Both the position numbers and the translations under genes were made by a program. This document shows, piece after piece, positions 6,373-8,693 of a stretch of 8,693 nt of DNA (positions within the stretch are counted from its first letter, which is position 1; every line of letters starts with the position of its first letter). This DNA comes from an uncultured Lewinella sp. (GTDB lineage Bacteria; Bacteroidota; Bacteroidia; Chitinophagales; Saprospiraceae), in assembly GCA_938021455.1 (NCBI GenBank), contig CALIGP010000185.1, positions 1-8,693 on the forward strand, written 5' to 3'. The notes below the pieces were generated by a model. The model did not search any database. It had not been told where the DNA came from and was given only the letters and a program-made list of their open reading frames with translations.

Positions 6373-8273
6373 GTTCGACGGATATCTTGGCCTTCGCGTA
6401 CGAGTAGGCCCTCGTCGATCAGTTGTTGAATGACACGTTTGGTATCGGTGCTGCGAAGATTGCCATAGGTGGCAATGGCATCTTCGAGCGAAATTGATTC
6501 TTCTTTCTTCAAGCGTTCGATCAGGTCGGCGTAGACCTTCTTTGGTTGAAGGACTTCCGCTCCGGCGACGGCCTTAGCCCGGCAAAGATCGCAGATGCCG
6601 CAGACCGTAGCTTCCTCCTCGCCGAAGAAGCGGAGTAAGGTTTGAGATCGGCAGCCGGCGTCGGACTCCGCATAGGCTGTCATGGTATTAATCCGTAACT
6701 CGGCCCGGTCGCGCAAGAAATTATACTGCTTGGCGTCGATGCGTAGTGCATTAGCATCAATCCGCTCTTCCACGAAAACGAGCTGCGGGAGTTCCTTGGT
6801 GGGGAAGTAGTCAATGATACCTTCCCCCGCCATTTTGCGGAAGGTTCGCTGCAGTTCTTCCAGCGTAATATTCAGGAAGTTGGCCAAAGATCCTTCTTGT
6901 AATTGGACCGGGTTGAGAAAGGCGCCGTGACTGGTTCTCAGGATCGACTTGACGAGTTTGTCCTTGTCTCTGTTTTTGAGTTGATAATCGTAGAGCTGTT
7001 CTTTGGTGGCAATGAACTGCAGCTTTGCTGGTTGATGTATCGCTTCTGTTAGAACGATGTAACCTGCTCTTTCTAATGCTTTTAAGCCTGCGTAAGCCTG
7101 GCGGACATCGAAGCCAAAAGTTTGAGAGAAAGGGATCAGGTCAAAATCATAGGCTTCGCCCTTGCCTCCGCCTACGGCGAGCTGTAGATAACTACCCAGC
7201 GCACGATAAATACGCTTGATCTCTTTGATTTCGGGATAGGAAAGGGCCCAGTGACGGCGCAGTCGCTCGCCGTCAGTAGGGTGATACAGCATGATGCCGA
7301 AGGCCATTTTGCCGTCGCGGCCGCCACGGCCGGCTTCCTGGAAGTAGGCTTCGGGGCTGTCCGGTGGCCCGTAATGAATAACGCTGCGGACGTCCGATTT
7401 ATCAATGCCCATGCCAAAGGCATTGGTGGCCACGATGACCCGCAGCTTACCGTTGATCCAGGCTTCCTGCCGGCGATCTTTCTCGTCCGGTTCCAGACCG
7501 GCGTGGTAGGAGGCAGCGGCGATGCCGCTGCGTTGCAGCATCAGGGCAAGCTGTTTAGTCAGGCCCCGGCTGCGGACGTAGATGATGCTGGTGCCAGGAA
7601 CCCCTTTGAGGATCTGGAGAATTTGCTTTTCCTTCGCCTCGGGCCGACGAACGACGTAGGCGAGATTATCTCGACCAAAGCTTTGCTGGAAGACGAAGGC
7701 TTCCTGTTTGAAGTCGAGGCTTTCCTGAATGTCGATGATAACCTCCGGGGTAGCCGTCGCCGTAACGGCGATGACGGGTACGTCGGGGTGAAGTTCTCTG
7801 ATTTCGGCAATCCGTTGGTAGGGCGGGCGAAAGTCATAACCCCACTGGCTGATGCAGTGGGCTTCGTCAACGGCAATTAGGGCGACGTTCATCTTCCCGA
7901 TCCGGACACGGGCCAATTCGGTGAGCAGGCGCTCGGGGCTCATGTAGAGCAGTTTGGTGTTGCCGTAGACGGCGTTGTCGAAGACGCGATCGATGTCGGA
8001 TTTGCGCATGCCGCTGTAGATCGCATCGGCGATAATGCCTCGGTTTTTGAGCTGGAGGACCTGGTCTTTCATCAACGCAATCAGTGGAGAAACGACAATC
8101 GTGACGCCTTCCAGTGCCATGGCTGGCACCTGAAAACAAATGCTTTTACCTCCGCCGGTGGGTAGCAATGCGAGGGTGTCTTTTCCTTCCATCACGGCAT
8201 TGACGATGTCTTCCTGCCCGGGCCGGAAGGACGGGTAGCCCCAGTATTTTTGCAGGATTTCGGTTGGTGACAA
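6369..8273 (-). CDS. recQ: RecQ family ATP-dependent DNA helicase (634 aa)
   Basis: RecQ is a superfamily 2, 3'-5' DNA helicase acting in recombination and replication-fork repair. Visible motifs: motif 0 YWGYPSFRPGQEDIV (10-24), Walker A LPTGGGKS (37-44), DEAHC (136-140), the aromatic-rich loop SQWGYDFRPPY (142-152), TATAT (171-175), YHAGL (256-260), ATNAFGMGIDK (282-292) and motif VI QEAGRGGRDG (312-321). Four cysteines at 541, 558, 561 and 564 have the same spacing as the E. coli zinc cluster (380, 397, 400, 403) but lie about 160 residues later. The intervening region (about 345-540) looks helical and winged-helix-like. After the zinc cluster comes only a small ~50-residue winged-helix-like end; I see no HRDC domain. 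The start is TTG 8273: the frame is open to a stop at 8328-8330 but contains no ATG or GTG, and the N-terminal homology begins immediately. No Shine-Dalgarno is seen. It is first in an apparent two-gene operon with the glycosyltransferase gene. Confidence 0.95.
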   Translation of the reverse strand: MSPTEILQKYWGYPSFRPGQEDIVNAVMEGKDTLALLPTGGGKSICFQVPAMALEGVTIVVSPLIALMKDQVLQLKNRGIIADAIYSGMRKSDIDRVFDNAVYGNTKLLYMSPERLLTELARVRIGKMNVALIAVDEAHCISQWGYDFRPPYQRIAEIRELHPDVPVIAVTATATPEVIIDIQESLDFKQEAFVFQQSFGRDNLAYVVRRPEAKEKQILQILKGVPGTSIIYVRSRGLTKQLALMLQRSGIAAASYHAGLEPDEKDRRQEAWINGKLRVIVATNAFGMGIDKSDVRSVIHYGPPDSPEAYFQEAGRGGRDGKMAFGIMLYHPTDGERLRRHWALSYPEIKEIKRIYRALGSYLQLAVGGGKGEAYDFDLIPFSQTFGFDVRQAYAGLKALERAGYIVLTEAIHQPAKLQFIATKEQLYDYQLKNRDKDKLVKSILRTSHGAFLNPVQLQEGSLANFLNITLEELQRTFRKMAGEGIIDYFPTKELPQLVFVEERIDANALRIDAKQYNFLRDRAELRINTMTAYAESDAGCRSQTLLRFFGEEEATVCGICDLCRAKAVAGAEVLQPKKVYADLIERLKKEESISLEDAIATYGNLRSTDTKRVIQQLIDEGLLVREGQDIRRT

Positions 8274-8297
8274 GGTTGGTGATGAATTAGCTGGGGG

Positions 8298-8305
8298 GCA
8301 AGGTA
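8298..8305 (-). promoter_or_regulatory. Putative -7 promoter box for recQ and the downstream glycosyltransferase gene
   Basis: On the minus strand this is TACCTTGC, the same box as before the RNase D gene, with 24 nt to the TTG start at 8273. I see no good -33 element upstream (8324-8330 region). The repeated box and distance lend it some weight, and it also supports the TTG start; similar strings also occur inside coding DNA, for example TACCTTGT near 881. Confidence 0.35.
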
Positions 8306-8337
8306 CGGAGATAGGTTGAGGTTGTCTTTACCGCCTG

Positions 8338-8408
8338 GTCGCTGCGCGACGGGGCTACCGGTCGATGCTGCCTCCGGCAGCGAGCGGCGGGGAGCAACCT
8401 CTGGTTGC
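8338..8408. repeat. Three consecutive mini-hairpins with 3-nt loops
   Basis: Three perfect small palindromes follow one another: GTCGC-TGC-GCGAC (8338-8350), GCTGCC-TCC-GGCAGC (8367-8381) and GCAACC-TCT-GGTTGC (8394-8408), separated by 16 and 12 nt. The stretch is GC-rich, has no credible coding frame and starts just upstream of the putative recQ promoter. The regular layout suggests a REP-like intergenic element, not chance; no family can be named from sequence alone. Confidence 0.55.
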
Positions 8409-8465
8409 GAGTTGACTGACGTTTGCGGGCTGTTTAACTTGGTCCACTATGCGACTAATTATTCG

Positions 8466-8499
8466 CGCGGAGAACGCAGAAAGAAGGAGCAACGCGGAG
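8466..8499. repeat. Short repeat of CGCGGAG and AACGC words
   Basis: CGCGGAG occurs at 8466-8472 and 8493-8499, and AACGC at 8473-8477 and 8491-8495, around a purine-rich AGAAAGAAGGAG core. The reverse complement has the look of CTCCGCGTT...TGCGTTCTCCGCG intergenic repeats I have seen in several bacterial genomes, but this memory is not a search result. No gene is visible here. Confidence 0.3.
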
Positions 8500-8550
8500 G
8501 CTTTCATCGCAGCATAACGGACATTTATGCAGAATGAGGAATAGGAGAAG

Positions 8551-8643
8551 GCGCTGGCGCAGGTGCAATGAATGAGGGAGGAAGCAGGGTTTGGTGGCTC
8601 CTCCTTGCTTTTTTTTAACAAACCTCTGCACCTGCGCCCGCGC
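8551..8643. repeat. Long inverted repeat enclosing a terminator-like hairpin
   Basis: GGCGCAGGTGCA (8556-8567) is perfectly complementary to TGCACCTGCGCC (8627-8638). After one mismatch the pairing resumes for four more bases (8551-8554 with 8640-8643), giving a 17-position stem with one mismatch. The 59-nt interior contains a smaller hairpin and a run of eight T. Together with the 5216-5270 repeat it is one of two long stems in gene-free DNA here. It may be a REP/MITE-like element, or a structured RNA if transcribed. Confidence 0.6.
8577..8616 (+). terminator. Possible intrinsic terminator inside the long inverted repeat
   Basis: GGAGGA (8577-8582) pairs with TCCTCC (8599-8604) across a 16-nt loop, and a run of eight T (8609-8616) follows after TTGC. 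The arrangement fits a rho-independent terminator for + strand transcription, but the stem is only 6 bp, the T-run starts 4 nt late, and no + strand gene lies upstream in this stretch. It may instead be part of the surrounding repeat. Confidence 0.35.
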
Positions 8644-8659
8644 TGAGCCTGCCGAAGTG
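8641..8659. repeat. Copy of a widespread CTGAGCCTGxCGAAG-type hairpin repeat
   Basis: CGCTGAGCCTGCCGAAGTG closely resembles the CACTGAGCCTGTCGAAGTG-type palindromic repeat that I recall as frequent in intergenic DNA of many bacteria, including Bacteroidota. Its ends CGCT and AGTG can pair with one G-T wobble. It abuts the right arm of the long inverted repeat. The last bases, 8660-8693, show only a weak TATTTTGC box on the minus strand (8672-8665). Confidence 0.45.
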
Positions 8660-8693
8660 TCCGCGCAAAATAGTCGTGCTAACCGCACTAAAC

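Noticed and set aside
7251..7880. Open frame of 209 codons on the + strand
   Set aside because: It lies entirely antisense to recQ across conserved helicase motifs; its translation has no recognisable domain and looks like a mirror of the recQ codon pattern.
8355..8688. Two overlapping minus-strand frames of 77-88 codons and one + frame in the right-hand spacer
   Set aside because: They run through the hairpins and inverted repeats, overlap each other, and give low-complexity products with no family resemblance or start signals.
1..8693. CRISPR array, tRNA, rRNA, transposase, toxin-antitoxin or phage-defence genes
   Set aside because: I looked for regularly spaced repeats, RNA-gene signatures and hallmark motifs of such systems and saw none; RecQ and RNase D here have housekeeping features and no defence-type neighbours.

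Overview
The window reads as ordinary chromosomal DNA from a member of the Bacteroidota, probably a Lewinella/Saprospiria-like marine lineage. The reasons are a large AsmA-like envelope protein of the type common in that phylum, a RecQ of about 630 residues with a displaced zinc cluster, nearly absent Shine-Dalgarno sequences, and TACCTTTGC/TACCTTGC boxes (close to the Bacteroidota -7 element TAnnTTTG) 21-24 nt ahead of three start codons. The phylum assignment is inference from these traits; the genus-level guess is weak.

Layout, left to right. Positions 1-398 hold the 3' end of bioA (biotin synthesis, + strand). A convergent spacer (399-601) with short hairpins follows. A very long AsmA-family gene (602-3796, - strand) is divergent from a ribonuclease D gene (4022-5197, + strand) across a 225-bp spacer that carries promoter-like boxes for both. 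The RNase D gene converges on a family-4-type glycosyltransferase gene (5266-6372, - strand); their ends meet in a composite palindrome (5196-5290) that also encodes the last seven codons and stop of the glycosyltransferase. The glycosyltransferase gene overlaps recQ (6369-8273, - strand) by the four bases ATGA, so the two look translationally coupled. The last 420 bp (8274-8693) hold no convincing gene. They are a mosaic of small hairpins, short direct repeats, a long inverted repeat enclosing a terminator-like hairpin, and one copy of a widespread hairpin-repeat type.

Functionally the genes are housekeeping: cofactor synthesis, envelope maintenance, RNA 3' processing, glycan synthesis and DNA recombination/repair. 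They do not form one pathway. I see no defence island, phage, CRISPR array, transposase gene, tRNA or rRNA. The points most worth a second look are the palindromic repeat families in the gene-free stretches, the repeat that has become the C-terminus of the glycosyltransferase, the domain order in RecQ, and the internal repeats plus charged C-terminal helix of the AsmA-like protein.
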